64,000 nt of DNA from Bifidobacterium sp. WK012_4_13 (GCF_041080835.1 NZ_CP129683.1:1-64000); one strand, 5' to 3'. Shown: positions 39,313 to 48,881, numbered from the stretch's first letter. The notes: generated by a model not told the origin, from the sequence alone. Made by a program: numbers and translations.

Positions 39313-40463
39313 CATCGATTCCCGCATCATTGCCTCTGCGCAACGATCTCATAGGCGAGGAGCCATACGGCGCCCCGCAGCTTGACGTTCCTGTGTGCCT
39401 GAATGTCAACGAGAATCCCTATCCGCTCGATGAGCAGGTCGCCGATTCGATAGCGCGGCGAGTCAGAGAGGTCGCCCAGACCCTGAACCGATACCCGGAC
39501 CGTGAGCATGTGCAGCTGCGACAGGCATTCTGCGACTATCTCGCCCATGAGTCGGGCACCCGTCTCGGCGTCGAACAGCTCTGGGGCGCCAACGGCTCGA
39601 ACGAGATCATGCTGCAGATATTCCAGGCCTTCGGAGGTCCCGGCAGAACCGCGCTTGGATGTGACCCGACCTACTCCATGTATCCCGAATATGCAAGGGA
39701 CACCTTCACCGAGTGGAAGGTCATTCATCGCAGGGACGATTTCACGATTGACCTCGATGCCACCCTGGAAGGCATAGCGGATATCAGGCCTTCGATCGTA
39801 CTGCTTACGAGTCCGAACAACCCGACGGGCACGAATCTGCCGCTTGAAGATGTCAGGACGCTGCTCGATGCCTGCGGGCGCATCCAGGTCGCCGGTGCCG
39901 CAGAGGGTACGCATCCGGTTGTGGTCATAGACGAGGCATATGTCGAGTTCCGCAATCCAGGAACGCCATCTGCCGTATCCCTGATTCCTGCATACCGTAA
40001 CCTGGCGGTGTCTCGCACGATGTCCAAGGCATTCGCCTTTGCAGGTGCACGTGTCGGATATCTCGCCGCGGACAGGGGCATAGTGGATTGCCTGCGGATC
40101 GTTCGCATGCCCTATCATCTCAGCGCCATCACACAGGCCAGCGCCTTGGCTGCATTCGAGCATACCGACCTGCAGCTCAGGCGTGTGGCGAAGCTTCGCG
40201 AGACACGCGATGAAACGGCGGCGTGGCTGAAACGGCAGCGTTACCACGGCGCTTCGTTGCAGGTTGCCGATTCCGAATCCAACTTCCTGCTGTTCGGCAA
40301 ATTCGACGATCGTCAGAAGGTGTTCGACATGCTTCTCGACCGCGGCATCCTGATCCGTGTTGTCGGACCGGATCATTGGCTGCGAGTCTGCATGGGAACT
40401 GACGAGGAAATGGCGGCGTTCAGATCGGCTTTCACCGAGGTGCTCTCGCAGATCGATGACTAG
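39309..40463 (+). CDS. hisC: Histidinol-phosphate aminotransferase
   Basis: A PLP enzyme converting imidazole-acetol phosphate and glutamate to histidinol phosphate. The 384-residue protein has NENPYPLDEQV at the start of the fold, SPNNPTGTNLP, DEAYVEF, and SRTMSKAFAFAGARVGYLAA with the Schiff-base lysine. The ATG overlaps the hisD stop (ATGA), so the two are coupled. Confidence 0.95.
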   Translation: MTSIPASLPLRNDLIGEEPYGAPQLDVPVCLNVNENPYPLDEQVADSIARRVREVAQTLNRYPDREHVQLRQAFCDYLAHESGTRLGVEQLWGANGSNEIMLQIFQAFGGPGRTALGCDPTYSMYPEYARDTFTEWKVIHRRDDFTIDLDATLEGIADIRPSIVLLTSPNNPTGTNLPLEDVRTLLDACGRIQVAGAAEGTHPVVVIDEAYVEFRNPGTPSAVSLIPAYRNLAVSRTMSKAFAFAGARVGYLAADRGIVDCLRIVRMPYHLSAITQASALAAFEHTDLQLRRVAKLRETRDETAAWLKRQRYHGASLQVADSESNFLLFGKFDDRQKVFDMLLDRGILIRVVGPDHWLRVCMGTDEEMAAFRSAFTEVLSQIDD

Positions 40464-40513
40464 TTCGGCGGATCTGGCCGCAGACCTCAGGACAGTTCCC
40501 GAGACATGGGACT

Positions 40514-40581
40514 TGATGGTTCCTTCAATCTGACGGTTCCTTCAATCCGATGGTTCTGTCAGTCTGATGGTTCCGTCAAGG
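40514..40581. repeat. 17-bp degenerate tandem repeat, four copies
   Basis: Four consecutive 17-base units (starts 40514, 40531, 40548, 40565) follow the pattern YGAYGGTTCYKTCARTC. They lie between hisC and hisB, a 249-base gap that is otherwise unremarkable apart from TATAAT near 40603. Confidence 0.9.
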
Positions 40582-40712
40582 CAGCGGGGTTGAAAGAGTC
40601 CCCTATAATCGTAATCGTCTAGCTATCCTCCGACACAAGACCCTGCACGGTTGGCATGGGTGCATGGTGCGTCGAGTCGGGGGATGGGGCATCTTCATGA
40701 AGGAGCAGCGGC

Positions 40713-41312
40713 ATGGATCGCACAGCATCGATAACCCGCAAGACAAGCGAATCAAGCGTTTCGCTCAGTCTCAACCTTGACGGCACCGGCATCACGCATA
40801 TCGATACCAGCGTGCCGTTCTACAACCATATGATGACCGCACTTGGCAAGCATTCCCTGATCGATCTGGACATCAAGGCAAGCGGCGATACCGATATTGA
40901 CGTCCATCACACCGTCGAGGACATCGCCATCGTTTTCGGTGAGGCGTTGAACAAGGCGCTCGGAGACAAGCGGGGCATCCGACGTTTCGCGGATGTGACG
41001 GTTCCCTTGGATGAGGCCCTGGCCCGGGCGGTCATCGATATCTCTGGCAGGCCATACGTGGTCTGCACCGGTGAGCCAGAAGGCTTCGAGTTCGCTCTGA
41101 TCGGTGGGCATTTCACCGGCTCGCTGGTACGGCATGTGATGGAATCAATCGCGCTGCATGCCGGAATCTGCCTGCATCTCACACTGCTTGCAGGACGCGA
41201 TCCGCACCATATCGCCGAGGCTGAATTCAAGGCGCTTGCCCGTGCCTTGCGCTTCGCGGTGGAATCCGATCCACGCGTCACCGGCATTCCGAGCACGAAG
41301 GGAGCGCTGTGA
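40713..41312 (+). CDS. hisB: Imidazoleglycerol-phosphate dehydratase
   Basis: A manganese enzyme making imidazole-acetol phosphate. The 199-residue monofunctional protein has [15 protein letters not shown] and [17 protein letters not shown], the metal-binding repeats, and no phosphatase domain. AAGGAG precedes the ATG by 7 bases. The gap from hisC suggests its own promoter. The last gene base pairs overlap the next gene (GTGA). Confidence 0.95.
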   Translation: MDRTASITRKTSESSVSLSLNLDGTGITHIDTSVPFYNHMMTALGKHSLIDLDIKASGDTDIDVHHTVEDIAIVFGEALNKALGDKRGIRRFADVTVPLDEALARAVIDISGRPYVVCTGEPEGFEFALIGGHFTGSLVRHVMESIALHAGICLHLTLLAGRDPHHIAEAEFKALARALRFAVESDPRVTGIPSTKGAL

Positions 41313-42469
41313 TCGATCCTTCAACCAATGACGGCGCTTCAGACCGTGATGACGAAAGATCCGATAAATCCGATTGTGGGAGTCAGGGCACACCAGACAG
41401 CACGTCAGAGCATGCATCAGGCAGTGGAATGAAGCCCCAGAAAGGTCACGGTTCTTCTGAGAACGATGGCGTTGCTGCTGAGAACGATGGCGTTGCTGAG
41501 AACGATGGCGCTCAAGGCATGCGTTCCGGGCAAGACAAGGCGCGGAATAAGGCGCGCGATGATGCAGAGGAATCGGTCTCGCAGCACGACGGCGGACTGT
41601 CTGACAAAGCGAATGACACATCCGTCGATGCGCTGAGCGACGAGGAGATCGATGCCGCGTTCGCCAGCTTCGAAGAGGACTTCAGCAAGGGGAGCGATGC
41701 CGATCTGACCTTTCCCAACGATGATTCGATGCATCCTGCCGGCACCCATCGTGGCGGACATCCGGGCGACGACGCTGCATTGAATGGCTCGGTCCGTGAC
41801 AGCTCAGACTCCGGCGACGGCGGGGGACAGGGCGGTGCCGGAAATTCCAACGACGGCGCCGGTGCAGCCGGTGCTGCCGATGCCGGTGCTGCCAGTGCGA
41901 ATGGCTCGGATAATGTCTCGGGCAGTTCCCCAGACGGTCTTTCGGACGACGAGCTTGATCTTGATGCGGATTTCCAGAATGAGCTCGAGGGACTGATCGG
42001 TGACAGGGTCAAGATTGCCGTCATCATCACACGCATATCGTCAGCGGAACTGCTTGCCGCATTCTGTCAGATTTCCGACATCTCCGCCCGTTGCATCGAT
42101 TCATCCGAGGGTGCCGTGGCTGTGCTGAACACGCATGATGCAGATGGTCCGCAGAACGCTGCACAGGATCTGACCGATGTCGTGTCAGGCCTTTCCGTCG
42201 TCCTGGCAGTGAACAAGGCCAACAAGCTTGAGGCGAAGCTATGGATGCGCGGGCAATCCGGAGAGGAATTTGCCCCACCGATTCTCTTTGCGTCAAGCGC
42301 GCCTTTCGTCGAAGACCTCATGATTGGCACGGTCAGTGTCGATTCCTTGAAAAACAACGGTATTACCGTGGTCAACAGCGATGACCTCGATCATGACCGG
42401 GCAATGGGCATCATTGCGCGGCACATGCGTCTCGGCCCGGATTCATCCTCCGACGAGACCGGGGAATGA
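41309..42469 (+). CDS. Unknown acidic protein inside the his cluster
   Basis: I do not recognise this 386-residue protein. Residues 1-230 are a disordered-looking acidic stretch rich in Ser, Asp, Gly and Glu, with repeats such as ENDGVA (three copies) and a Gly/Ala-rich segment. Two similar motifs, [18 protein letters not shown] and [18 protein letters not shown], bracket it. Residues 235-375 look folded ([38 protein letters not shown]). GTG at 41309 overlaps the hisB stop, and hisH starts 70 bases later. No signal peptide or membrane helix is seen. A regulatory or assembly role for histidine enzymes is only a guess. Confidence 0.8.
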   Translation: MIDPSTNDGASDRDDERSDKSDCGSQGTPDSTSEHASGSGMKPQKGHGSSENDGVAAENDGVAENDGAQGMRSGQDKARNKARDDAEESVSQHDGGLSDKANDTSVDALSDEEIDAAFASFEEDFSKGSDADLTFPNDDSMHPAGTHRGGHPGDDAALNGSVRDSSDSGDGGGQGGAGNSNDGAGAAGAADAGAASANGSDNVSGSSPDGLSDDELDLDADFQNELEGLIGDRVKIAVIITRISSAELLAAFCQISDISARCIDSSEGAVAVLNTHDADGPQNAAQDLTDVVSGLSVVLAVNKANKLEAKLWMRGQSGEEFAPPILFASSAPFVEDLMIGTVSVDSLKNNGITVVNSDDLDHDRAMGIIARHMRLGPDSSSDETGE

Positions 42470-42539
42470 AAGGGTCCAGGACCGCGTACAGTGATTCTAG
42501 AGATGAGCAGACGTCCGTTTGCCTATGTGAGGAGTACAT

Positions 42540-43184
42540 ATGACTTCCATCGTTGTTTTTGATTATGGCTTTGGCAATGTCCGCTCGATGGTGCGTGCAC
42601 TTGCAAACATCGGAGCCGATGTGACGCTCACATCTGACCATCATGCCTCGATGGAGGCAGATGGGCTTGTGGTGCCGGGAGTCGGCGCATTCGCAGCATG
42701 CCTCGAAGGCCTGAGAGACTGTGGTGGCGAACAGGTGATTCGCGAGCGCATCGCCGATGGCAGGCCAGTGCTTGGCGTATGCGTGGGCGAGCAGATCATG
42801 TTCGAGTCCGGCATAGAGCATGGGACTCATGCTCGCGGGCTTGGCCTGATAGGCGGCACGGTCGCGAGACTCGATGCCGATGTGGTTCCCCACACAGGGT
42901 GGAACACGATTCATGCTGCGGAAGGCTCGATGCTGCTGCAGGGTGTCGAGAATGAAAGATTCTATTTCGTCCATTCATATGCAGCCATCGACGCGAACGA
43001 TGTCGCTGTCGAAGGTCTGGGTGACCGTGCGGGGAACGTGTCCAGGTGCTCCTATGGGAACAGCGATTTCGTCGCGGCCTATGAGCGTGGGCCTCTTGCC
43101 GCGACGCAGTTCCATCCTGAGAAATCGGCCGAGGCTGGTGCTCGACTGCTCAGGAACTGGGTGGCTGCTTTCCCGAAGCTGTGA
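42540..43184 (+). CDS. hisH: Imidazole glycerol phosphate synthase, glutaminase subunit
   Basis: It releases ammonia from glutamine for HisF. The 214-residue protein has DYGFGNVRSMVRAL, PGVGAFAACLEGL, the nucleophile in GVCVGEQIMF, and the His-Glu pair in QFHPEKS. AGGAG lies before the ATG at 42540. hisF is not in this window. priA follows 48 bases later. Confidence 0.95.
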   Translation: MTSIVVFDYGFGNVRSMVRALANIGADVTLTSDHHASMEADGLVVPGVGAFAACLEGLRDCGGEQVIRERIADGRPVLGVCVGEQIMFESGIEHGTHARGLGLIGGTVARLDADVVPHTGWNTIHAAEGSMLLQGVENERFYFVHSYAAIDANDVAVEGLGDRAGNVSRCSYGNSDFVAAYERGPLAATQFHPEKSAEAGARLLRNWVAAFPKL

Positions 43185-43232
43185 CCAGACGTTACAATGG
43201 CAATCTCACTGATGTGTTGAAAGGATCTATCC

Positions 43233-43955
43233 ATGCTTACTCTTCTTCCTGCGGTTGATGTGAGGAATGGCAAGGCCGTGCGCCTGAGGCAGGGTGCCTC
43301 GGGTTCGGAAACCGACTATGGCAGCCCTCTGGAGGCCGCGACGACATGGGTCGAGGAAGGTGCCGAGTGGATTCATCTTGTCGATTTGGATGCCGCTTTC
43401 GGAACTGGAAACAACCGCGATCAGCTCAAGGGCATCGCGAAGGAATTGGGTGCTCGCGTCCACATCGAGATGAGTGGTGGCATTCGCGATGATGAAAGTC
43501 TTGACGAGGCGCTTGATGCGGGTGCGGCGCGTGTGAACATAGGCACTGCAGCCCTTGAGGATCCTGAGTGGACTGCTGGCGTGATCGGCCGCTATGGAGA
43601 CTGCGTCGCCGTGGGATTGGATGTGAGAGGCCATACGCTTGCAGCTCGGGGCTGGACGCGTGAGGGTGGCGACTTGTTCGAGACGATTCGCTTCCTCGAT
43701 TCGGTCGGCTGCGAACGCTATGTCGTGACCGATGTGGCACGCGACGGCATGATGAGTGGTCCAAACATCGATTTGCTGCGCGAGGTCGCGGAATGCACCT
43801 CCGCGAGCGTCACTGCTTCGGGGGGCATCTCCTCATTGCAGGACATCGAGCGCATAGCCGGATTGGAGGCATTGGGCGTTGACTCTGCGATACTTGGCAA
43901 GTCCCTCTACGCTGGTGCATTCAGCCTTGGGGAGGCCCTGAGCCTGACTCGCTAG
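43233..43955 (+). CDS. priA: Phosphoribosyl isomerase A (HisA/TrpF dual)
   Basis: In actinobacteria PriA isomerises both ProFAR (histidine) and PRA (tryptophan). The 240-residue TIM barrel has [15 protein letters not shown] with the first catalytic Asp, [18 protein letters not shown], and [14 protein letters not shown] with the second Asp. Dual activity is inferred from the phylum; a separate trpF elsewhere cannot be excluded. It follows hisH. Confidence 0.9.
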   Translation: MLTLLPAVDVRNGKAVRLRQGASGSETDYGSPLEAATTWVEEGAEWIHLVDLDAAFGTGNNRDQLKGIAKELGARVHIEMSGGIRDDESLDEALDAGAARVNIGTAALEDPEWTAGVIGRYGDCVAVGLDVRGHTLAARGWTREGGDLFETIRFLDSVGCERYVVTDVARDGMMSGPNIDLLREVAECTSASVTASGGISSLQDIERIAGLEALGVDSAILGKSLYAGAFSLGEALSLTR

Positions 43956-44041
43956 GGCTGAGACTCCTGTGCTTGGAGTCACCGGTACACGCCAGTTTGG
44001 AAGCATAGGCATACCGAACGTTAGTATTAAATAGGAAATAA

Positions 44042-45400
44042 ATGCATGGGAGCATGGCAGGCATGGATAAACAGCAGGAGTTTGCGTTACGCACCGTTGA
44101 GGAACGCGATGTACGTTTCATTCGTCTATGGTTCACCGACGTATTGGGGACTCTCAAGTCCGTGGCAATAGCGCCGGCGGAGTTGGAGGCGGCCTTCGAG
44201 GAGGGACTGGGCTTCGACGGATCGGCCATCGAAGGCATGACCCGCGTGTCGGAAGACGACATGATCGTCAAGCCCGATCCTTCGACCTTCCAGATTCTGC
44301 CGTGGCGCGGCGGCCCTCAGGGCACCGCCCGCATGTTCTGCGACATTCTTACGCCAGACGGCGAGCCGAGCCTCGGCGATCCTCGCCACGTTCTCAAAAG
44401 AGCGCTTTCCAAGGCCAAGGACAAGGGATTCACCTTCTATGTGCATCCCGAGATCGAATTCTATCTTTTTGAACATCAGGACGATTGGTCAAAGGCTCCG
44501 ACGCCTATCGACCATGGCGGTTACTTTGACCATGTCCCGCGCAGTCCAGGGATGGACTTCCGCCGTGCGACCGTGAACATGCTTGAGCAGATGGGGATTT
44601 CCGTCGAATATTCGCATCACGAGGCAGGTCCTGGACAGAATGAGATCGATCTGCGCTATGCGGATGCACTGACCACCGCCGACAACATCATGACTTTCAG
44701 GACAGTCGTGAAGGAGGTCTCGCTTGAACGAGGCATTCACGCCAGCTTCATGCCGAAGCCGTTGTCGGATCAGCCAGGTTCTGGAATGCATACGCATCTG
44801 AGTCTTTTCGAAGGGGATGCCAACGCCTTCTACGAGGCTGGTCAGGAATTCAACATGTCGCTCACGGCGCGTCAGTTCGCTGCGGGAATTCTCTATCATG
44901 CGGCCGAGATCACTGCCGTCACGGACCAGTATGTGAACTCGTACAAGCGTCTGTGGGGAGGGAACGAGGCTCCGAGCTATGTGTGCTGGGGTCATAACAA
45001 CCGCTCCGCTTTGCTCAGAATTCCCCAGTACAAGCCAGGCAAGGGCAATTCCGCACGCATGGAGTTCCGTGCGCTCGATCCCGTGACCAATCCATACTTG
45101 GCTTATTCCGTTCTTTTGGCGGCAGGTCTTGACGGTGTCGAACAGCAGATGACACTCTGCGAGCCCACCAGCGACGATGTGTGGGAGCTCACCGATGCGG
45201 AACGTCAGTCCATGGGCATACAGCCATTGCCGGACTCATTGGACGCCGCATTGAAGATCATGGAGAAGTCTGAATTCGTGGCCAACGTCCTCGGCGAGCA
45301 CGCCTTCGAGTATTTCCTGCGCAACAAGCGCAAGGAATGGGATGAATACCGTCTTCAGGTCACGCCATACGAGCTTCAGAAATACCTGCCCACCCTCTGA
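44042..45400 (+). CDS. glnA: Glutamine synthetase type I, alpha-like
   Basis: It makes glutamine from glutamate, ammonia and ATP, and feeds HisH, CarA and PurL. The protein (about 450 residues) has GLGFDGSAIEGM, HPEIEFYLF, GPGQNEIDLRYADAL, FMPKPL and KPGKGNSARMEFRALD. The usual adenylylation loop (NLYDLPPEE) here reads DDVWELTDAE, so the regulatory Tyr is Trp and adenylylation is unlikely. ATG at 44042 has AGGA upstream; ATG at 44063 (MDKQQEF) is where homologues usually start. A long hairpin element follows. Confidence 0.95.
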   Translation: MHGSMAGMDKQQEFALRTVEERDVRFIRLWFTDVLGTLKSVAIAPAELEAAFEEGLGFDGSAIEGMTRVSEDDMIVKPDPSTFQILPWRGGPQGTARMFCDILTPDGEPSLGDPRHVLKRALSKAKDKGFTFYVHPEIEFYLFEHQDDWSKAPTPIDHGGYFDHVPRSPGMDFRRATVNMLEQMGISVEYSHHEAGPGQNEIDLRYADALTTADNIMTFRTVVKEVSLERGIHASFMPKPLSDQPGSGMHTHLSLFEGDANAFYEAGQEFNMSLTARQFAAGILYHAAEITAVTDQYVNSYKRLWGGNEAPSYVCWGHNNRSALLRIPQYKPGKGNSARMEFRALDPVTNPYLAYSVLLAAGLDGVEQQMTLCEPTSDDVWELTDAERQSMGIQPLPDSLDAALKIMEKSEFVANVLGEHAFEYFLRNKRKEWDEYRLQVTPYELQKYLPTL

Positions 45401-45776
45401 CGATCAGCACAGTGACGATCAGCACAGTTGACGATCCACCCTGTGAGATCCACACGGTGACAATCAACCCCTGTGACGATCGAGATTGTAAGTTTTGAGA
45501 ACTCACAGAAGTATGCAAGCCCGGAATCGTTGAAAAACCGACCGGCAGCAAGCCAAAAACAGCTGTCTATACTTCTGCGAGTTCCCAAAACTTACAATCT
45601 CGATGGATTGCTGCGTGAATCCGTCCAACAAGGCCCTCAAGAGGGCAATGATTCTCAACTTTTTTGTTCAGACAAGGATGTCTTAATAAAAATCCAACAA
45701 TTCTCGAACGATTGACCAACGCACATTCCATAGATTCTTGATTGTCAACGAAGCTTAGATAGTCAAGGAGTGGATT
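45401..45776. other. Gap between glnA and the peptide cassette
   Basis: This 376-base region holds degenerate GTGACGATC-type repeats (45399-45480), the long hairpin (45479-45604) and an AT-rich stretch with poly-T (45659-45665). The cassette promoter should lie between 45605 and 45760; TTGACC at 45713 is a possible -35. No other gene is seen. Confidence 0.6.
45479..45604. repeat. Long hairpin element (family copy 2) downstream of glnA
   Basis: ATCGAGATTGTAAGTTTTG (45479-45497) pairs perfectly with 45586-45604. After one A-C mismatch GAACTC pairs with GAGTTC, and after another CAGAAGTAT pairs with ATACTTCTG. That gives 34 pairs across 36 positions, with a 54-base loop containing GAAAAACCG. 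It resembles the element at 33619-33732 in its AGTTTTG arms, CACAG..GTAT inner arm and GAAAAACCG loop. Confidence 0.75.
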
Positions 45777-45845
45777 ATGTCAATCAACATGTGCAGCGAC
45801 ATCGGTGGTGCGGCGGCCGCATCAGTGTGTGAGATCCTGCTATGA
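45777..45845 (+). CDS. 22-residue peptide gene leading the ABC/acyltransferase cassette
   Basis: A short frame, ATG at 45777 to TGA at 45845, has an ideal ribosome site (AAGGAG, 45765-45770, six-base spacing). Its stop overlaps the ATPase start (ATGA), and the ATPase lacks a good ribosome site of its own. The peptide begins MSINMC, has a Gly-Gly followed by four Ala in the middle, and ends SVCEILL, giving two Cys. It may be a small precursor or signal peptide handled by the neighbouring proteins, or only a leader for translational coupling. I know of no matching family. Confidence 0.6.
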   Translation: MSINMCSDIGGAAAASVCEILL

Positions 45846-46741
45846 ATGCGATAGAGACACAGGGACTGTCAAAGTCATTCAGAAGAATTCCCGCGGTGCA
45901 GGATCTGACCATGCACGTTCCCGAGGCATCGATCTATGGATTCATCGGTGAGAACGGGTCAGGAAAGTCAACCACGGAAAAGCTGCTGTGTGGCTTGCTC
46001 ATTCCATCCCAAGGCAGCATCGAACTTTTCGGAAAGTCATACAAGGATGCAGGAATCCGCTCGCAGATGGGCGTTCTCATCGAGAATCCAGGATGTTTCC
46101 CCAACAGCACCGTATATCAGAATCTGATGATGCAGGCGCTGAACCTTGGCATTCGAAAGCCCAAGGAAGAGGTCATCCGGGTTCTGACGATGGTGAGCAT
46201 GTCGGGCGCTGCGGGCCGCAAGTTCAAGGAGTGCTCCCTCGGCATGAAGCAGCGCCTTGGTCTGGCCCAGGCGCTGATGGGACGTCCGCGTCTGCTCATC
46301 CTCGACGAGCCGATCAATGGACTCGATGCCGATGGCATGCGCATCGTCCGAGAGACGCTTGTCAACCTCAACCGTCAGGAAGGCGTGACCATCCTGATCA
46401 GTTCGCACATACTTGGCGAACTCGGCAAGATCGCGACGCATTATGGCATCATCCGTCAGGGCAAGCTCATCCGTGAGCTTGAGTCCAGGGAAATGTCCGA
46501 GGAATGCAAGGACTTCGTATTCGTCACGACGAACAATGATGCAGCCGCAATAGGCGCACTGAGCAAGCGATACCGTCAGGTCGAGATCAAGGGACGGGGC
46601 ATTCGCGTCTATGACGAGACCGAGAGCTCCACGGTTTCGCGCTTCCTCTACGAAGAGGGATTCGGAATCAATGAGATTTCATTCAACAGGATCGGGCTTG
46701 AGGAGTATTACGAGCGCGTGATGAGTAGAGAGGCACGATGA
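45842..46741 (+). CDS. Bcr-type ABC transporter ATPase
   Basis: A 299-residue ATPase of the bacitracin/lantibiotic-immunity type. It has Walker A GENGSGKST, the Q-loop region ENPGCFP, signature CSLGMKQRLGLAQAL, Walker B LLILDEPINGLD and H-loop ISSHIL. The start overlaps the 22-residue peptide stop, and the end overlaps the permease start by four bases, so translation of the three is coupled. Such transporters usually remove peptides or antibiotics from the membrane. The substrate here is unknown. Confidence 0.88.
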   Translation: MNAIETQGLSKSFRRIPAVQDLTMHVPEASIYGFIGENGSGKSTTEKLLCGLLIPSQGSIELFGKSYKDAGIRSQMGVLIENPGCFPNSTVYQNLMMQALNLGIRKPKEEVIRVLTMVSMSGAAGRKFKECSLGMKQRLGLAQALMGRPRLLILDEPINGLDADGMRIVRETLVNLNRQEGVTILISSHILGELGKIATHYGIIRQGKLIRELESREMSEECKDFVFVTTNNDAAAIGALSKRYRQVEIKGRGIRVYDETESSTVSRFLYEEGFGINEISFNRIGLEEYYERVMSREAR

Positions 46742-47592
46742 GCATGTCAGCCACAACCGTTTCGCAGCCAAAGACCATTGCCATGAACCGCATCTCGCCG
46801 ATGCTCAGGCTTGACTTCTACAGGCTGTTCCACACCCCGCTGCTCTACATCATGATGGCGGTCGCGGCAGTGATTCCCGCCTTGGTCATGACGATGTCGG
46901 GAGCGAGCACGACGGACGCATCGGGCAAGGTCGTCGAACCCACGATCGTATACACCAACGCGTTTCAGCTTATCGCTCCGCAGCATCCCCAGTATGTCAT
47001 TTCGGATTTCGGGGATTACGCCAACATCAACATGGTCTACATCTTCGGAGGCATGCTGCTGGCCATCTTCATCGGACATGATTACATGTCAGGCTTCGTG
47101 AAGAACGTGTTCACGGTGCATTCCAAGAAGCGCGACTATGTGATCTCGAAGATAGCCATCGGCACCTTCTCGATGATCTGCATGATCGGCACCTATGTTC
47201 TCGGCTCGATGGTTTCCGGCCTTCTCAACGGAAAGTCCTTCAGCGTCTCGATCGTCGGACTCCTGCTCTGCCTGGTGGCAAAGGTGATACTCGCGCTCGG
47301 CTTCAGCTCGCTCTTCGTCCTGATAAGCGTCCTGTTCCGCAGGCTGCTGGGCATCAGCATCGTCGGATCCTTCTTCTTCGGAACCGGCATGCTCGTGATG
47401 GGCGCCGCCGCGGTCCTCGCCTCGATGGGACTTGAATCGCTGATGGGTGTGTTCCTCTATGGTGCGGCCTCTGGAGCATCGCTCTCATCGACATGGATAA
47501 CCGTCATCGTGAGCCTGGCGTGCTCGGCAGCATGGGCACTGATCTATACGCAGCTTTCAACATTCATCCTCAACCATAGGGACTTGGCATAG
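46738..47592 (+). CDS. ABC-2 family permease
   Basis: A 284-residue membrane subunit with six hydrophobic stretches, including PLLYIMMAVAAVIPALVM near residue 35 and VSLACSAAWALIYTQLSTFI at the end. DYMSGFVKNVFTVHSKKRDY lies between helices 2 and 3, as in lantibiotic-immunity permeases of the BcrB/MutE type. It overlaps the ATPase gene and lies two bases before the acyltransferase-like gene. Confidence 0.85.
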   Translation: MSMSATTVSQPKTIAMNRISPMLRLDFYRLFHTPLLYIMMAVAAVIPALVMTMSGASTTDASGKVVEPTIVYTNAFQLIAPQHPQYVISDFGDYANINMVYIFGGMLLAIFIGHDYMSGFVKNVFTVHSKKRDYVISKIAIGTFSMICMIGTYVLGSMVSGLLNGKSFSVSIVGLLLCLVAKVILALGFSSLFVLISVLFRRLLGISIVGSFFFGTGMLVMGAAAVLASMGLESLMGVFLYGAASGASLSSTWITVIVSLACSAAWALIYTQLSTFILNHRDLA

Positions 47593-47594
47593 AT

Positions 47595-48881
47595 ATGAAA
47601 AAGATATATTCCGGACAATCATTCCTTTACAGGGCGAATGGCTACAACAGCACCGTATTCGAGGCCCGCATGACACAGAGGATCCGTGGGGACAGCCTGG
47701 AGACCGCGGTCAGGAACACGGCCAAGCGCTTTCCCGACATGACGCAGAAGCTCGTGGAGAAGGATGGAAGCTATTACCTTCATCCCGATTCGGTCTCGCT
47801 GAATGCGGTCCCGACCAAGAGACTGAGAACCTTGGGAAGCATGGAGACCGGCTATCATCTGATCGACGTCACCTTCACCGGCAACATCATCAGGGTTGCA
47901 TTCCATCACGCACTGTGCGATGGAATGGGTGCCAAGGACTTCCTGCAGACGCTGCTGTATTACTACTGCACCGAACGCTATCAGAGGCAGTTCAACAACG
48001 AGGGGATCCATACCCTCGACGAGGTCATCGACCCGAGGGAATTCCAGGAGCCACTGCCATCGCAGCCGTATCAGGTCGATAGGGATGCGATCAAGCCGAT
48101 GACCACGGATGGCTTCCAGCTTCCAGAGAGCACGCCGGGGGCGGTCGAATGCTGCAGGACCGAGATAACCGTCGATCAGAAGGAGTTCGTCACGCTGTCG
48201 AAGAACCATGGCGCGACGCCTGCGATCATGGCGGCCATGCTGTTCTCACGAAGCGTGCTTCGACAGTTCCCCGAGGCCGACAAGCCAATACTGTGCAACA
48301 TGGCTGCGGACATGCGGTTCGCAATCGACGGCGCGATAACCCGACGCAACTGCACCGGTTCGTTCTATCTGCCATATTCCAAGGATGACGAGGCCTCCGG
48401 CATGGCTCAGGTGGCGGCAAACCATCGCAGACTCATCGCCGAGCAGAGGAGCGAGGATGCGGCGCATCAGAGCGTGAACAATCAGATTGGACTGTTCACG
48501 AAGCTTGAATCGATGCCGAGCCTGGAAGCGAAGCGGCAGATGATGTCGATGTTCGACCACTTGCTGCTGAACACCTATGTGCTCAGCTACGTCGGACGGA
48601 TGAGATTCAACGATTTCGGACGCTTCGTGAAGTCGGTGCATATGTACAGCGGCGGCATCAAGGGCCTAACCATTAACATGGTGGCTGCCGGCGATTCGAT
48701 GACCTTCGATGTGCTTCAGGGCTTTGAAGGCGAAAGGTATGTCCAGGGATTCGTTCGTGAACTGCAGGAGCAGGGCCTCGGCTGCAGGGTGGGCGACACG
48801 CTGCCTTGCGAGACGGGGGCGGATCGGAGCCATGTCACTGCTCGTCGACAGGCCGAACGCTGGTATGCGGTCGCCCAATGA
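47595..48881 (+). CDS. HHxxxDG acyltransferase-like protein (condensation-domain superfamily)
   Basis: A 428-residue protein of the chloramphenicol acetyltransferase/condensation fold. The catalytic motif HHALCDG lies at residues 104-110, in the right place. The closest remembered relatives are stand-alone acyl- or alcohol acetyltransferases and PapA-type proteins. No carrier-protein or adenylation domain is present here. It is two bases behind the permease, so it belongs to the same operon as the small peptide and ABC transporter. It may acylate the transported compound. The substrate is unknown. Confidence 0.75.
   Translation: MKKIYSGQSFLYRANGYNSTVFEARMTQRIRGDSLETAVRNTAKRFPDMTQKLVEKDGSYYLHPDSVSLNAVPTKRLRTLGSMETGYHLIDVTFTGNIIRVAFHHALCDGMGAKDFLQTLLYYYCTERYQRQFNNEGIHTLDEVIDPREFQEPLPSQPYQVDRDAIKPMTTDGFQLPESTPGAVECCRTEITVDQKEFVTLSKNHGATPAIMAAMLFSRSVLRQFPEADKPILCNMAADMRFAIDGAITRRNCTGSFYLPYSKDDEASGMAQVAANHRRLIAEQRSEDAAHQSVNNQIGLFTKLESMPSLEAKRQMMSMFDHLLLNTYVLSYVGRMRFNDFGRFVKSVHMYSGGIKGLTINMVAAGDSMTFDVLQGFEGERYVQGFVRELQEQGLGCRVGDTLPCETGADRSHVTARRQAERWYAVAQ

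Noticed and set aside
40514..40581. CRISPR array between hisC and hisB
   Set aside because: The units are head-to-tail with no spacers and are degenerate; no cas genes are present.
45473..45715. An 80-codon frame between glnA and the cassette
   Set aside because: It reads straight through both arms of the long hairpin and lacks a ribosome site, so it is explained by the repeat.
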